NCBI GenBank assembly: GCA_026702845.1
Contig: JADCLS010000011.1
Location: 1-64,000 of the forward strand
DNA from: Candidatus Heimdallarchaeota archaeon
Lineage (GTDB): Archaea > Asgardarchaeota > Heimdallarchaeia > Heimdallarchaeales > Kariarchaeaceae
Direction: 5' to 3'
Length of the DNA stretch: 64,000 bases
Shown: positions 55,475 to 64,000 of the stretch, piece by piece
Position numbering within the stretch: the first letter of the stretch is position 1
How the letters are laid out: each line of letters opens with the position of its first letter
Program-made: the position numbers and the translations under genes
Notes under the pieces: model-generated
Database searches by the model: none
What the model saw: the letters and a program-made list of their open reading frames with translations, nothing else
Told to the model about the DNA's origin: nothing

Positions 55475-56755
55475 ATGAGAAAGCAGAAAATTTTTAGTCT
55501 AATAAAGCAGGAACTACGTATTGCATCACGAAGTCGATACTTAGTCATATCATTCATCCTCTTACCCATAATTATGTGGGCTTTTCAAGGGGGAATTCAA
55601 CTATTTGTAGTCAATCTTACAACAGAAGAGGTGGAAGCACCATACGAGGGTGAGACCTTCTATATCATCAACAAGGATATTGGAAACAGCACACATAATA
55701 TGGGCCAGATGCTTGTTCAAGATCTTCTATTGCAGGTGGATAATGAATCTCTGCCATTATATAAAACAGTAGTAGATTACTCGTTAGATAATATGACGTT
55801 TGATGAAGTATCAGATCTGATACGAGAGGGTAATACAAATCCTGTTGTATTCATACTAGCAAATTATACCTCAGCTATTAATCAGTATACTTCAACCTTT
55901 ATTCCAGGGATGATATTCATTCTTCATCATCCAAATGATGGCATGTTTGCTTCTGATATTCAGCGAGCATTGTATAACATTTACAGTTATCCTCCATACA
56001 CTCAATTAAATGTGGAACATAGATCTGCAACTGAATTCTCAACCGTAGTGTATGAGGGAGAAGAGGGGGCCAGTAATGAATTTTCCACTGGTTTTATCTC
56101 ATATCTGATCATCATCCTTACGGTTATGGCTCCTGCACCCTATGTATCAGCAGCGTTTGCTGGTGAACGGGAGAAGGGAACTTTGGAAAGCTTACTTGTC
56201 CTACCAATAAGAAGAGTTGATGTTCTTATTTCCAAAGTACTTGCTGGAATCATCATTATATGTCTTTTTGCGGTTTCCAATATTGTTGGGCTGTTACTTT
56301 TTGGACTTATGATGAACACAGCAGAAGAGATCGATGGTGCTGATTTTCTTGCCATTGATGTTAATCTTCAGCTTATCTCAGCAGTAGTTCTCATGGTGAT
56401 GCTCACTGCATTTGTGGCTCTTGGGATTGGTATATCACTGGCATCAATTGCCAAGGATACTCAATCAGCAGAGGGAACATATGTGGCAGTTATGCTCCTA
56501 CCAGCAATTATCGTGGGTATGACTGCCATGCTGGGTTCTTTCCCTGAGGGTCTTACCTGGATGTATATCATTCCTTGGATGCACAGTATTGCGATTCTTA
56601 ACAAGGGAATGTATCCTGAAACGTACTCAACGTACGCCATCACAGGAAGCATAATGGGCGATATGTTCCTCCATTTTGGTTACTTGTTTTTATTCGTTGC
56701 TGCTTCTCTCTTTATAGCCTCAAAGTTATTTGGTAGAGAAAGTTTGATCAAATAA
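55475..56755 (+). CDS. ABC-2 type permease, second of a pair (NatB-like)
   Basis: This 426-residue protein shares the layout of the permease before it: an N-terminal helix, a large outside domain, the block GEREKGTLESLLVLPIRR, then about five helices. The two permeases are clearly related and probably form a heterodimer on the ATPase. It ends next to a convergent small membrane protein gene, one base away. Confidence 0.88.
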   Translation: MRKQKIFSLIKQELRIASRSRYLVISFILLPIIMWAFQGGIQLFVVNLTTEEVEAPYEGETFYIINKDIGNSTHNMGQMLVQDLLLQVDNESLPLYKTVVDYSLDNMTFDEVSDLIREGNTNPVVFILANYTSAINQYTSTFIPGMIFILHHPNDGMFASDIQRALYNIYSYPPYTQLNVEHRSATEFSTVVYEGEEGASNEFSTGFISYLIIILTVMAPAPYVSAAFAGEREKGTLESLLVLPIRRVDVLISKVLAGIIIICLFAVSNIVGLLLFGLMMNTAEEIDGADFLAIDVNLQLISAVVLMVMLTAFVALGIGISLASIAKDTQSAEGTYVAVMLLPAIIVGMTAMLGSFPEGLTWMYIIPWMHSIAILNKGMYPETYSTYAITGSIMGDMFLHFGYLFLFVAASLFIASKLFGRESLIK

Positions 56756-57085
56756 TTACATAAGTAACAGATAGAAAATAATTGAAAAACCTATCCAACC
56801 AGAAAAGATCATCACATAGTATTGGAAACCAATCCTCCGATCACCTTCACCAACAGGTTTCAATCCAGCCCACTCAGTTGAGAAACCTTTTGTTTTTACC
56901 CTATATGAAATATGAACGAGAATTCCTGAAATTACTAATGGAACAAAGATAACAATTACCCACAGATATCCTACTAATAGCCATGTAATTATGAAAGAAC
57001 TAACAAGAAGAATTGATTTGAGTATCTTATACCATAATGGTTGAATACCTGTATCCATTAATATCTCAATATCTTTACGAAGCAT
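56756..57085 (-). CDS. Small membrane protein, three helices
   Basis: This 109-residue protein has hydrophobic segments at about 22-40, 42-62 and 88-107 and a polar loop (YRVKTKGFSTEWAGLKPVGE). No family is recognised. A 21-base element that recurs near 57767 lies about 105 bases ahead of its start. Confidence 0.62.
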   Translation of the reverse strand: MLRKDIEILMDTGIQPLWYKILKSILLVSSFIITWLLVGYLWVIVIFVPLVISGILVHISYRVKTKGFSTEWAGLKPVGEGDRRIGFQYYVMIFSGWIGFSIIFYLLLM

Positions 57086-57187
57086 CTATTAACAATGTGT
57101 CTCCCTACATATCAATATATAATACTGATGACAGTTCAATGTGAAGATTTTTCTTAAGGTTAGATTTTCTATATTGCTAGTACTACA

Positions 57188-57208
57188 AAATTATACTGAA
57201 TTGGAATA
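57188..57208. repeat. 21-base direct repeat, copy 1
   Basis: The sequence aaattatactgaattgga (first 18 bases shown) ending ata is repeated with one mismatch at 57767-57787. This copy is upstream of the small membrane protein gene on the minus strand and 3' of the FMN-protein gene. Confidence 0.5.
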
Positions 57209-57227
57209 CAGTTTGCAGTATATGGTT

Positions 57228-57641
57228 TTATCCTTCAACGATATACATTTTTTTACTAACAGGATGCTGTACTTCATACTGATGAATATTTAATTCGATT
57301 AGCTGGTAATTGGGATCATCGATAGAATTGAAATACCTATCAAAAAACCATATTGATGGAATTATTGATTTTTTGAGATTCATATCATCACAAATTCTTG
57401 CAGTACCCAATCCTCTAATAGAACCTGCTTTTTTCTCCTCATAAATATCAAAGGAGATTTCGATTTTATTGTTCCTTTCAATCTGAGCAAGTTTTGCAGT
57501 TCCTGTAAAGGTAACCATCCATAGCTTAGCGTTGTACTTAACCAATGCCAATGTTCTAACCCTTGGTTGATCTCCATCAGATGTCGCCAAGCTAACATAA
57601 TCTTGTTTTTGTAGATATGAATTGATATCTTCTATATTCAT
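57228..57641 (-). CDS. Pyridoxamine 5'-phosphate oxidase-like FMN protein
   Basis: This 137-residue split-barrel protein has LATSDGDQPRVRTLALVKYN near the start and LWMVTFTGTAKLAQIERNNK, typical of PPOX-type proteins that bind FMN, haem or F420. Which cofactor it uses and what it reduces are not clear. True PNPOx is longer, so this is more likely a general flavin reductase or detoxifying protein. Confidence 0.85.
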   Translation of the reverse strand: MNIEDINSYLQKQDYVSLATSDGDQPRVRTLALVKYNAKLWMVTFTGTAKLAQIERNNKIEISFDIYEEKKAGSIRGLGTARICDDMNLKKSIIPSIWFFDRYFNSIDDPNYQLIELNIHQYEVQHPVSKKMYIVEG

Positions 57642-57766
57642 GTGAATGAATGATTAGTAATCAATATATATTTTTTTAGCTCGGACTTATTGCATTAAAT
57701 TGCATTGCTGCAATCGATGTTATAATAGTTGAATAGTAGACATCATATAAACATTCTAAATTGATT

Positions 57767-57787
57767 AAATTATACTGTATTGGAATA
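57767..57787. repeat. 21-base direct repeat, copy 2
   Basis: This is the second copy of the element at 57188-57208 (20 of 21 bases the same). It ends just before the TATA-like box of the GAF protein gene, in the position of an upstream activator or BRE-like site. Confidence 0.5.
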
Positions 57788-57790
57788 ATT

Positions 57791-57801
57791 GAATTTATTA
57801 C
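57791..57801 (+). promoter_or_regulatory. TATA-like box for the GAF protein gene
   Basis: The sequence gaatttattac is centred about 28 bases ahead of the ATG at 57824. Confidence 0.4.
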
Positions 57802-57823
57802 TAAATACAAATCATTGTGAAAT

Positions 57824-58300
57824 ATGCAGAAAGAAGAAAAGATTGCACAATACAAGAGTATCTTTGAAAGAATTCACCATGCTTATGAGCAGGAACTATC
57901 ACCTGAGGAGATATACAAGGTAGCAATTGATGAGTTGGCTACTATCCCCTATTATGACTGGACTGGAATCTACGTACTTGATGAGGAAGGCAAAGATCTC
58001 ACACTGCATCCCTATTATGTTGGAAAACATACAGATCATGTATTTATTCCCTATGGAAAGGGAGTGTGTGGTACTGCGATCAAGGATCATCAGGATCAGA
58101 TCATAAAGGATGTGGCTGAGCTGGATAACTACCTGGCCTGTTCCACAACGGTGGTTTCAGAGATTGTGGTACTGATAGAGGATGAAAACAGGATCTATGC
58201 CCAGATTGATATTGATTCCGAAACCTATGCTGCCTTTGATGAGACAGACAGGGTGGAGATGCGCAAAATTGCAGATTTAATTGCATCAAAGCTCAAATAA
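57824..58300 (+). CDS. GAF-domain protein, likely free methionine-(R)-sulfoxide reductase
   Basis: This 158-residue protein is a single GAF domain resembling fRMsr: YDWTGIYVLDEEGKDLTLHP, GKGVCGTAIKDHQDQIIKDV, and YLACSTTVVSEIVVLI. The cysteines in GVCGT and LACS occupy the positions of the catalytic and resolving cysteines of E. coli fRMsr. It would repair free oxidised methionine using thiols. Some residues after the second cysteine differ, so a sensor role is possible. Confidence 0.78.
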   Translation: MQKEEKIAQYKSIFERIHHAYEQELSPEEIYKVAIDELATIPYYDWTGIYVLDEEGKDLTLHPYYVGKHTDHVFIPYGKGVCGTAIKDHQDQIIKDVAELDNYLACSTTVVSEIVVLIEDENRIYAQIDIDSETYAAFDETDRVEMRKIADLIASKLK

Positions 58301-58361
58301 TTATTCACCCCTCATTCTTTTATTCATTCTTGATTACAGGAATCTGATCAGAATGAATTCT

Positions 58362-58739
58362 TCATCTATGAGCAAAAGTTTGTTTGTAATGATCATAGGC
58401 ATTTTTTATTGCAGTATCTAGCTTGGAACTGTCTGATGAATTCAATAGAAAGGATTCCAGCAATTTTGAAAGGAAATCAAATATTTCACCCACCATCTCG
58501 ATTCTCTGCTCTGGTTTCATAGAAACCACGTCAGCAATCGGTATTTGGGCAGAAACTTGCCAATCATGTAATGCCTTCCAAATAAATCCTTTCATGGGTA
58601 GCAGGTTTATTTCGGTGTACTCACTCATGATTTTTGCAATAGTGTCTACAACCTCATATTGTGAGGCTTCTAAGGCCACGGTTTGATAGTAATCTTCTCC
58701 TTCTTCCAATTTATGTCTTTGGAAGTTGAACTTAGACAT
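58362..58739 (-). CDS. Small soluble protein of unknown function
   Basis: This 125-residue protein is mostly helical, with the blocks QYEVVDTIAKIMSEYTEINL and EIFDFLSKLLESFLL. No signal, membrane helix or metal motif is seen. It faces the GAF gene tail to tail with about 60 bases between. No family recognised. Confidence 0.62.
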   Translation of the reverse strand: MSKFNFQRHKLEEGEDYYQTVALEASQYEVVDTIAKIMSEYTEINLLPMKGFIWKALHDWQVSAQIPIADVVSMKPEQRIEMVGEIFDFLSKLLESFLLNSSDSSKLDTAIKNAYDHYKQTFAHR

Positions 58740-58896
58740 GAGAAATATTTCATAATTAACTATTTATGTATAGACAATGAATTTTAGTTAATTGAATGAT
58801 TTTTCAGCAAAATTTGTTTCAATTCGATAAATCAAATTACATTTCTTCTCAAAAATCTTGATTTCTCCAACAAAATACTCACTATTCTCAATAATT

Positions 58897-58908
58897 TCTT
58901 TATAGCTT
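58897..58908 (+). promoter_or_regulatory. TATA box for the DASS transporter
   Basis: The sequence tctttatagctt is centred about 24-28 bases ahead of the ATG at 58926. Confidence 0.45.
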
Positions 58909-58925
58909 ATCAAAATATCCACTTA

Positions 58926-60710
58926 ATGGTAAAAGACTATCCACTCCTTCCAGACACTCTTGATGCAATTGTTGATGAGTTGAAGCGTGATATTCACTTT
59001 AACAGAAAGAAATTCCTTTTAGCTCTGATAGCTTTAATTCTCTTTGTTTCTGGATATATTATTGCCCCAAATCCCATCCCTGATGGACAATACACCGTCG
59101 AGGTCAGTTATCAGGCGTTGACTGCAGAATTCTCCATTAATGTAGATTCAGATCTAGATTTTCCCACCAATCAATCCATCATATATGCAACTGATGGCAC
59201 TGATACGATCAAAATCACCTACTGGAAATTCTACCCTGGAAAGGTGGGAGAGGTGATATTCTTCAATGCTGAGGAATTTAATAATGGTATACTCAATCAG
59301 GAAATTGGTATTGAGGATTACACAGGACAGATTCTAGATTCCAAGAAGATTGTGAGCTTTTCTGGTAGCTCGGTTGATGATGGTAATGTATTATTTGAGG
59401 TACGTATCCTCAAGAACTCAGATATAGGCCTCGGCCTACTCTTATTGATCTCTTTCCTCTGGTTAACAGAGTTAGTACCCCTAGCAGCTTCCTCACTTAT
59501 CATTCCCGTGGTGATTGTTCTCTCAGATATTGATACATCCACGGCTGCATTCAAGAATTTTGCCAATCCGATAATATTTTTATTCCTAGCAGGGTTTTTG
59601 ATGGCAGAGGCTATGGATAGAAGTGGTTTGGATAAATTTCTTTCATATCGGATCATAGCTGCAGTACCAGCCAAGCCAAAATTTCTGATGTTAACTTTTA
59701 TGGCTCTGGCTGCATTTTTTTCCATGTTCATGTCCAATACTGCTGCAGTTGCCATTCTCATCCCAATCAGTCTCACCATAATAAAATCTGCTGAGCTGGA
59801 GGATGAATCATACAAGAAAACCATGGTACTGGGTATTGCCTATTCTGCAACAGTTGGGGGTATAGGAACGCTTATAGGAACTGCACCTAATATAATTGCG
59901 GCAGAATTCCTGAAGAGCTATAATGCCACTTATGATATAAATTTTCTTGAATGGATGATGTTTGGAGTACCTGTTGTCATCATAATGGTACCACTTGTCT
60001 TCTTCTATCTATGGTTTGTATTCAAACCAGATGCCAGCGAAGAGAAGCTGAAAATTGCCAAGGAGAAGAGTATGGAGAAAGTTAAGAAAGAGAAGATGAA
60101 TCTTGACCAGTTTCTGGTTAGTATTACATTTGTTATCATCATCACCCTGTGGTTGACCTCTCAGTGGCATGGAATCAGTACGTCAGTAGTTGCAGTGCTA
60201 GGGGCAGTTCTTTTCTTCTTCACAGGCCAGGTGACTAATGAGGACCTACGAGAGATTAATTGGCCAACACTCATCACCTTTGGTGGTGGATTATCATTGG
60301 GTTATGTTATTATTGAAACAGGCCTTGCGGATTATATTGCCTCCAAACTCGGCAATCTTGGCAGTCTGCCCATGGTGCTCATCATGACCATCATTGCACT
60401 CGTGGCATTATTACTTACTGCTATAGCATCAAATACAGCCAGTGCAGCGATACTCATACCCATTGCCATGCCATTGGCAATAGTGCTCAACCTCAACCCC
60501 ATAGTCCTTGCCATACTCATTGCAATCACCTGCTCACTAGATTTTGCAATAGTTATCGGGACTCCACCGACCATGATGGCATACAATACTGGTCTTTATG
60601 AAGTGAAGGAGATTTTCAGAATAGGTATAGTCTTGGATCTAGTTGGATTATTACTTGTACTCATTCTATCTTGGACCCTCTTTTTCCTGCTAGCGGGAAT
60701 TGTTATTTGA
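58926..60710 (+). CDS. DASS/SLC13-family anion (dicarboxylate/sulfate) transporter with N-terminal outside domain
   Basis: This 594-residue protein has the two SNT signature motifs of the divalent anion:Na+ symporter family (SNTAAVAILIPIS and SNTASAAILIPIA), each in a re-entrant loop, and about eleven helices from residue 165 on. Unusually, helix one (about 33-48) is followed by about 110 polar, beta-rich residues before the next helix, so an extra domain probably lies outside the cell. The family carries succinate, citrate or sulfate; the substrate is not clear. Confidence 0.87.
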   Translation: MVKDYPLLPDTLDAIVDELKRDIHFNRKKFLLALIALILFVSGYIIAPNPIPDGQYTVEVSYQALTAEFSINVDSDLDFPTNQSIIYATDGTDTIKITYWKFYPGKVGEVIFFNAEEFNNGILNQEIGIEDYTGQILDSKKIVSFSGSSVDDGNVLFEVRILKNSDIGLGLLLLISFLWLTELVPLAASSLIIPVVIVLSDIDTSTAAFKNFANPIIFLFLAGFLMAEAMDRSGLDKFLSYRIIAAVPAKPKFLMLTFMALAAFFSMFMSNTAAVAILIPISLTIIKSAELEDESYKKTMVLGIAYSATVGGIGTLIGTAPNIIAAEFLKSYNATYDINFLEWMMFGVPVVIIMVPLVFFYLWFVFKPDASEEKLKIAKEKSMEKVKKEKMNLDQFLVSITFVIIITLWLTSQWHGISTSVVAVLGAVLFFFTGQVTNEDLREINWPTLITFGGGLSLGYVIIETGLADYIASKLGNLGSLPMVLIMTIIALVALLLTAIASNTASAAILIPIAMPLAIVLNLNPIVLAILIAITCSLDFAIVIGTPPTMMAYNTGLYEVKEIFRIGIVLDLVGLLLVLILSWTLFFLLAGIVI

Positions 60711-61086
60711 CGAATTAGAGCAAATATCATAGTAAATATTCAAACATTAGAATATCTTTGTCACTAATTGATTTCCCAAACAAATACCCTTGTCTCCAGC
60801 AGCTCCTTGCAGTTATGTATCATTTACTATCTTCATATCGTTATTTGATAATAGCCAATTTAGGACATGAAGAGTTAAATATTTACTAATCAAAGGTTCC
60901 TTTAATTGTAATTATATTCTTACTAATTTATTTAACAATTTGAATTTATAATGCTTGTGTTAAACCATATTCTTATTGTAAGTAGTATAGAAATTACCTT
61001 GTTATAGCAACTTCTTTTTAAATAAGTTAATTTTTATAATTCAAAAAATGTAATATTTTATATATTATTTATATTTAAATGAATCA
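60711..61086. other. Gene-free AT-rich spacer
   Basis: No open frame of interest or repeat was seen here. The last 40 bases (ttttatatattatttatatttaaat and nearby) contain several overlapping TATA-like stretches that can serve the surface protein gene at 61087. Confidence 0.6.
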
Positions 61087-62811
61087 ATGGAAACTCGGAA
61101 GATACTACTTTTTCTAATGATAAGTAGTTTTATTTTACCTACAACTAGTAATATACAAATTAACGAGACAGTAACTGTTTTCACACCACCATTTTTAATA
61201 GAGGATTTGACCCTAGATAAAATTAGTAATTCAACTGGTGATTTTGTTATCGTAACAGTAACTGTAAATGAATATTTTACAGTTGACAAAATTCGTGTAT
61301 ATTTAATCGCGGACAATTATTATACGATTCCATTTTTTGGAAATATGAAAAATAATGGAAATACCCTATGGAGAGGAGAATTTGCAATTTCCAATGATGA
61401 TCCAAGATATATTTTTGTTTCTAGATTCATATATAATATGTTTGGTCAGACTTTCTATGTCAATAATAATGAATCATTCACATCTCCAATCCTAGACCTA
61501 AATACTGACTATGATAATTCAGGTATCAATCAAGGTAATTTCCAATTTGAATCTATTTCTGCTCAAAATACTTCATTATATAAGAATGAAACCCTTGAAG
61601 TTTCAGGAAAAATAATTGGTGATTATATCCCATCCATATATGGTTTAAGGATGTTCCTTCTTAGCAATGCTCCTGATATCTCTTTTGCTGGTGGACCATA
61701 TTCTACCATTTTAAACAGAACTACCGGAGATTTTTCACTCTCTTTTTCTGTTAGGAGTTATTCTCCAGATTTTATGTATGTAGATAGAATTGAAATTGAA
61801 TATTATAAAATATTTGAATTAAATACTCTCACATTATACCATGAGTTAGATTTTGAAGAAATGAATATTACCATTCTTGACGGTAGAGAATTTATACCCA
61901 CTCCAGAAATTGATTCATTAGTTTTTGGAGAAACTTTAGCTGAAAATATTCATTATTGGAATATCGATCTTACACTTACCAATACAACGGATATAATCTA
62001 TGTATTTGCAGAATATGGAACAACCAACTCCACATTTAGGAATTCAATGTGGTTAGAATTTGATGGTGATTCTTGGATTTTCAATGAAACTATCCCATCC
62101 AGTTGGCCAGTATCCTTACAATTACGTACATTAACTGTAAAGGATGATAATTATAATGAGTGGGTTTATACTCATGAAAAAGATTTCAATGCAACCTTTG
62201 AAAGGACACTATATACTTATGATGCACCAGATAGTGATGCACCAAAAATAGATAATATAATCTTAAATTCAACAAGTATGAACTTTTTAGACAGTATTGA
62301 AGTTCAAGCATTTATGTCTGATAAAGCAGAGATATATTCTTATTATCCACCCTTTCCGATGCAATATATCGAATTTGCAGCTAATAATGATATTTTTTCT
62401 TATTATCGACAACTAGAGGATCCTATAATTGATAATCATGAATATATTGGAATGAAAAATTCCTTCTCATTGTTGGACATTCTAATAAGATCAAATTGGA
62501 GCGAGGAGGTGTTCATATCTAGTTTTAGTGTAGAAGATAGCCTAAGGAATGAAGCAATAAGAACCAATGGTTCAGATTTCATATCTCCTATCATAAGTAT
62601 TCAATATCCAACATCTTGGTATACTGAAATTTCAGAACAAACAAGTACAAATGACATTAGCAATACAGGAATTAGCTCAACACTAGTCATAACTACAACG
62701 ATTATCTCTTCTCAGACTAGCAAATATACAAGTGGTTTCAAAATATTACCAAGTATATTTTGTTTCACTTTCTCAATAATTATCTTAAGAAAGAGAAAGA
62801 TGCAATTATGA
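61087..62811 (+). CDS. Large surface protein with repeated beta domains and anchor
   Basis: This 574-residue protein has a signal peptide (residues 1-22). Three or four beta-rich units of about 130 residues follow, each opening with a similar phrase (IEDLTLDKISNSTGDFVIVT; PEIDSLVFGETLAENIHYWN; PKIDNIILNSTSMNFLDSIE). After a short Thr/Ser stretch (TSTNDISNTGISSTLVITTT) comes a C-terminal membrane helix ending LRKRKMQL. Many N-x-S/T sites are present. It has the same build as the surface proteins at 45652 and 52385, without a long stalk. Function unknown. Confidence 0.78.
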   Translation: METRKILLFLMISSFILPTTSNIQINETVTVFTPPFLIEDLTLDKISNSTGDFVIVTVTVNEYFTVDKIRVYLIADNYYTIPFFGNMKNNGNTLWRGEFAISNDDPRYIFVSRFIYNMFGQTFYVNNNESFTSPILDLNTDYDNSGINQGNFQFESISAQNTSLYKNETLEVSGKIIGDYIPSIYGLRMFLLSNAPDISFAGGPYSTILNRTTGDFSLSFSVRSYSPDFMYVDRIEIEYYKIFELNTLTLYHELDFEEMNITILDGREFIPTPEIDSLVFGETLAENIHYWNIDLTLTNTTDIIYVFAEYGTTNSTFRNSMWLEFDGDSWIFNETIPSSWPVSLQLRTLTVKDDNYNEWVYTHEKDFNATFERTLYTYDAPDSDAPKIDNIILNSTSMNFLDSIEVQAFMSDKAEIYSYYPPFPMQYIEFAANNDIFSYYRQLEDPIIDNHEYIGMKNSFSLLDILIRSNWSEEVFISSFSVEDSLRNEAIRTNGSDFISPIISIQYPTSWYTEISEQTSTNDISNTGISSTLVITTTIISSQTSKYTSGFKILPSIFCFTFSIIILRKRKMQL

Positions 62812-62837
62812 AACAAATCTAATTAAGCTTCATAACA

Positions 62838-62872
62838 ATTGCACTCAAAATGCAATAGAATGAGCCTTTTTC
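62838..62872 (+). terminator. Possible hairpin plus T-run terminator
   Basis: A 6-base stem (attgca/tgcaat) with a 7-base loop is followed 10 bases later by five Ts, starting 27 bases after the stop of the surface protein gene. Confidence 0.3.
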
Positions 62873-63033
62873 GCCACCCATAAGCAAATAAAAATTTGAT
62901 TTCGACAAACCATAATAATTAATTCACTGGATTCATCTCAAAATGACTACTCATATTACCAATTGATATAGACAATGCGATCAGAGCTGCTATTAGCCCT
63001 TTTTTATTGAGGTTCCCTATCCATTATCACTAT

Positions 63034-63750
63034 TCATCCCATCCATAAGCCACCATTCACATGAATGGAGGATCCAGTAATGTAACTAGATTTATCAGAA
63101 ATCAGAAACTCCACAACATCTGCTATTTCACTTGGTTGACCCATCCTAGCAAGTGGAATCTGGTTGACGATACTTTGGATACCCTTTACAGGAATTTTGT
63201 CAGTCATAGGAGTTTGGATAAAGCCAGGGAGAATACAATTTACTCTAATATTCTGTTTTGCATATTCACGAGCTGCAACTTTAGAGATACCCTCCACTCC
63301 AGCTTTGGAGGCCACATAGTTCACCTGGCCAAAGTTGCCAAATTTGGACACAACAGATCCAATAGTGACAATTGAACCACCTTGTAGTAATGGACCCACA
63401 TGCTTGATCATTAGATAGGTTCCCTTTAGATTGATGTCAAGTACTGTATCCCACTCCTCCATACTGATCTTTTTTATAGTACGATCTCTGGTTATTCCTG
63501 CCATGGTGACCAAACCATACAAACCCTTTGTCATTTGAATTTCCTTGACTAAAGAAAATATTGATTGCTCATCAGCTACATTAATTCTTAATGCTTTTAC
63601 TTCAATATCATAAGAACCCAGCTCTTCTGCAAGGTTTTTTGGTTCAAATATATCTGTAATAATTAAATCATAGCCAGATTTTGCCAGTCGATGAGCAGTA
63701 GCTGAACCTAGACCTCCAGCTGCTCCTGTAAGTATAACGGTTTTTCTCAT
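63034..63750 (-). CDS. SDR-family dehydrogenase/reductase (FabG-like)
   Basis: This 238-residue protein has the cofactor motif TGAAGGLGSATAHRLA, a D at the end of strand two (ITDIFEP, which favours NAD(H)), the GSVVSKFG serine, and the catalytic YVASK. The end GSSIHVNGGLWMG is typical of FabG-like reductases. It could reduce 3-ketoacyl or other small carbonyl compounds; archaea lack a normal fatty acid synthase, so the substrate is open. No linked gene gives a hint. Confidence 0.87.
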   Translation of the reverse strand: MRKTVILTGAAGGLGSATAHRLAKSGYDLIITDIFEPKNLAEELGSYDIEVKALRINVADEQSIFSLVKEIQMTKGLYGLVTMAGITRDRTIKKISMEEWDTVLDINLKGTYLMIKHVGPLLQGGSIVTIGSVVSKFGNFGQVNYVASKAGVEGISKVAAREYAKQNIRVNCILPGFIQTPMTDKIPVKGIQSIVNQIPLARMGQPSEIADVVEFLISDKSSYITGSSIHVNGGLWMG

Positions 63751-63931
63751 AATTAGCTTCTGAAATGATCACAATATATGTGTTAGGCAGAAATTACTGA
63801 TAAAAGATAATTTTTCATAATTAGCCATATTGATAAGTAAGCGAATTTTAGCAATTAAAACACATCTGATATGTATTTTTCTCATGATGAACAAAGAATT
63901 TTTAAAAAAACTATCATGATAATCCAAAAAT

Positions 63932-64000
63932 ATGGAGTTATCCACCTCCCTTTTTTTCATCCTAGGAGTGAGACTAGGCTACCTAAATAAGCTTGTAGAT
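63932..64000 (+). CDS. Start of a gene cut by the window edge
   Basis: An ATG at 63932 opens a frame that runs to the last base (23 codons, starting MELSTSLFFILGVRLGY). A T- and A-rich TATA-like element (tttttaaaaaaac) sits about 28-35 bases upstream, as for other first genes here. The reverse strand has an overlapping open frame of 63 codons with less protein-like sequence. Family unknown. Confidence 0.4.
   Translation, partial: MELSTSLFFILGVRLGYLNKLVD

Noticed and set aside
63769..63960. Reverse-strand open frame at the right edge
   Set aside because: The translation looks unlike a real protein, and a forward gene start with a plausible promoter fits the same stretch better.

Overview
The window is AT-rich archaeal DNA, most likely from an Asgard archaeon close to the Heimdallarchaeia. 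I infer this from several features together. Promoters are archaeal TATA boxes lying about 25-35 bp ahead of start codons (leaderless style), while genes inside operons carry GGAGG ribosome sites. There is an Mvh-type [NiFe] hydrogenase with HdrA-like subunits. A kynureninase is present, as reported for Heimdallarchaeia. There is a leucine-rich-repeat protein and several proteins with what look like longin/roadblock-fold domains. Several surface proteins have a signal peptide, a Thr/Ser-rich stalk in some, and a C-terminal membrane anchor. No rRNA, tRNA, CRISPR array, transposase or phage gene was found, so the placement rests on gene content alone.

Layout: (1) 1-3742: a heterodimeric ABC exporter on the minus strand, with a possible gene tail at the left edge. 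(2) 3898-5488: a small surface protein and an isoaspartyl peptidase/asparaginase. (3) 5861-13774: the main metabolic block, a tight operon of two HdrA-like flavoproteins, MvhD, MvhG, MvhA and a QmoC-like HdrC-cytochrome b fusion, followed by hypC and a hydrogenase maturation protease. No HdrB is present, so the complex probably exchanges electrons between H2, a soluble carrier and the quinone pool rather than reducing a heterodisulfide. (4) 13868-20688: a DinB-like protein, a PfkB kinase, kynureninase with a small membrane protein, and, divergently, a glycyl radical activase with a glycyl radical enzyme whose active-site residues match trans-4-hydroxy-L-proline dehydratase (HypD). (5) 20827-31393: a mixed region with a ClC transporter, a vWA protein with a winged-helix regulator, a tandem longin-like protein, PurE, an ACT protein, a CaCA exchanger, a two-CW protein, an LRR protein, a membrane acyltransferase and a CoA-binding protein. 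(6) 31632-41429: a large acidic cytosolic HEAT/beta-repeat protein with a smaller paralogue, membrane proteins, a MinD-like ATPase paired with a longin-like/winged-helix protein, a Nudix protein and TPR proteins. (7) 41533-56755: a second heterodimeric ABC exporter (one half broken by a stop codon), Thr-rich surface proteins, a two-RCK potassium channel, a 7TM/longin-like protein, a DUF2804 protein, and an ABC-2 transporter whose ATPase gene carries a frameshift. (8) 56756-64000: small enzymes, a DASS transporter with an extracytoplasmic insertion, another surface protein, an SDR dehydrogenase and the start of one more gene.

Taken together, the window suggests an anaerobic or micro-oxic heterotroph that handles H2 through a membrane-linked complex, uses amino-acid-derived substrates (hydroxyproline, kynurenine, isoaspartyl peptides) and carries many surface and transport functions. 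The strongest candidates for undescribed biology are the Qmo-Mvh hybrid operon, the family of longin-like fusions (especially the MinD partner), the paired acidic beta-repeat proteins, and the potassium channel with a coiled coil inside its second RCK domain.
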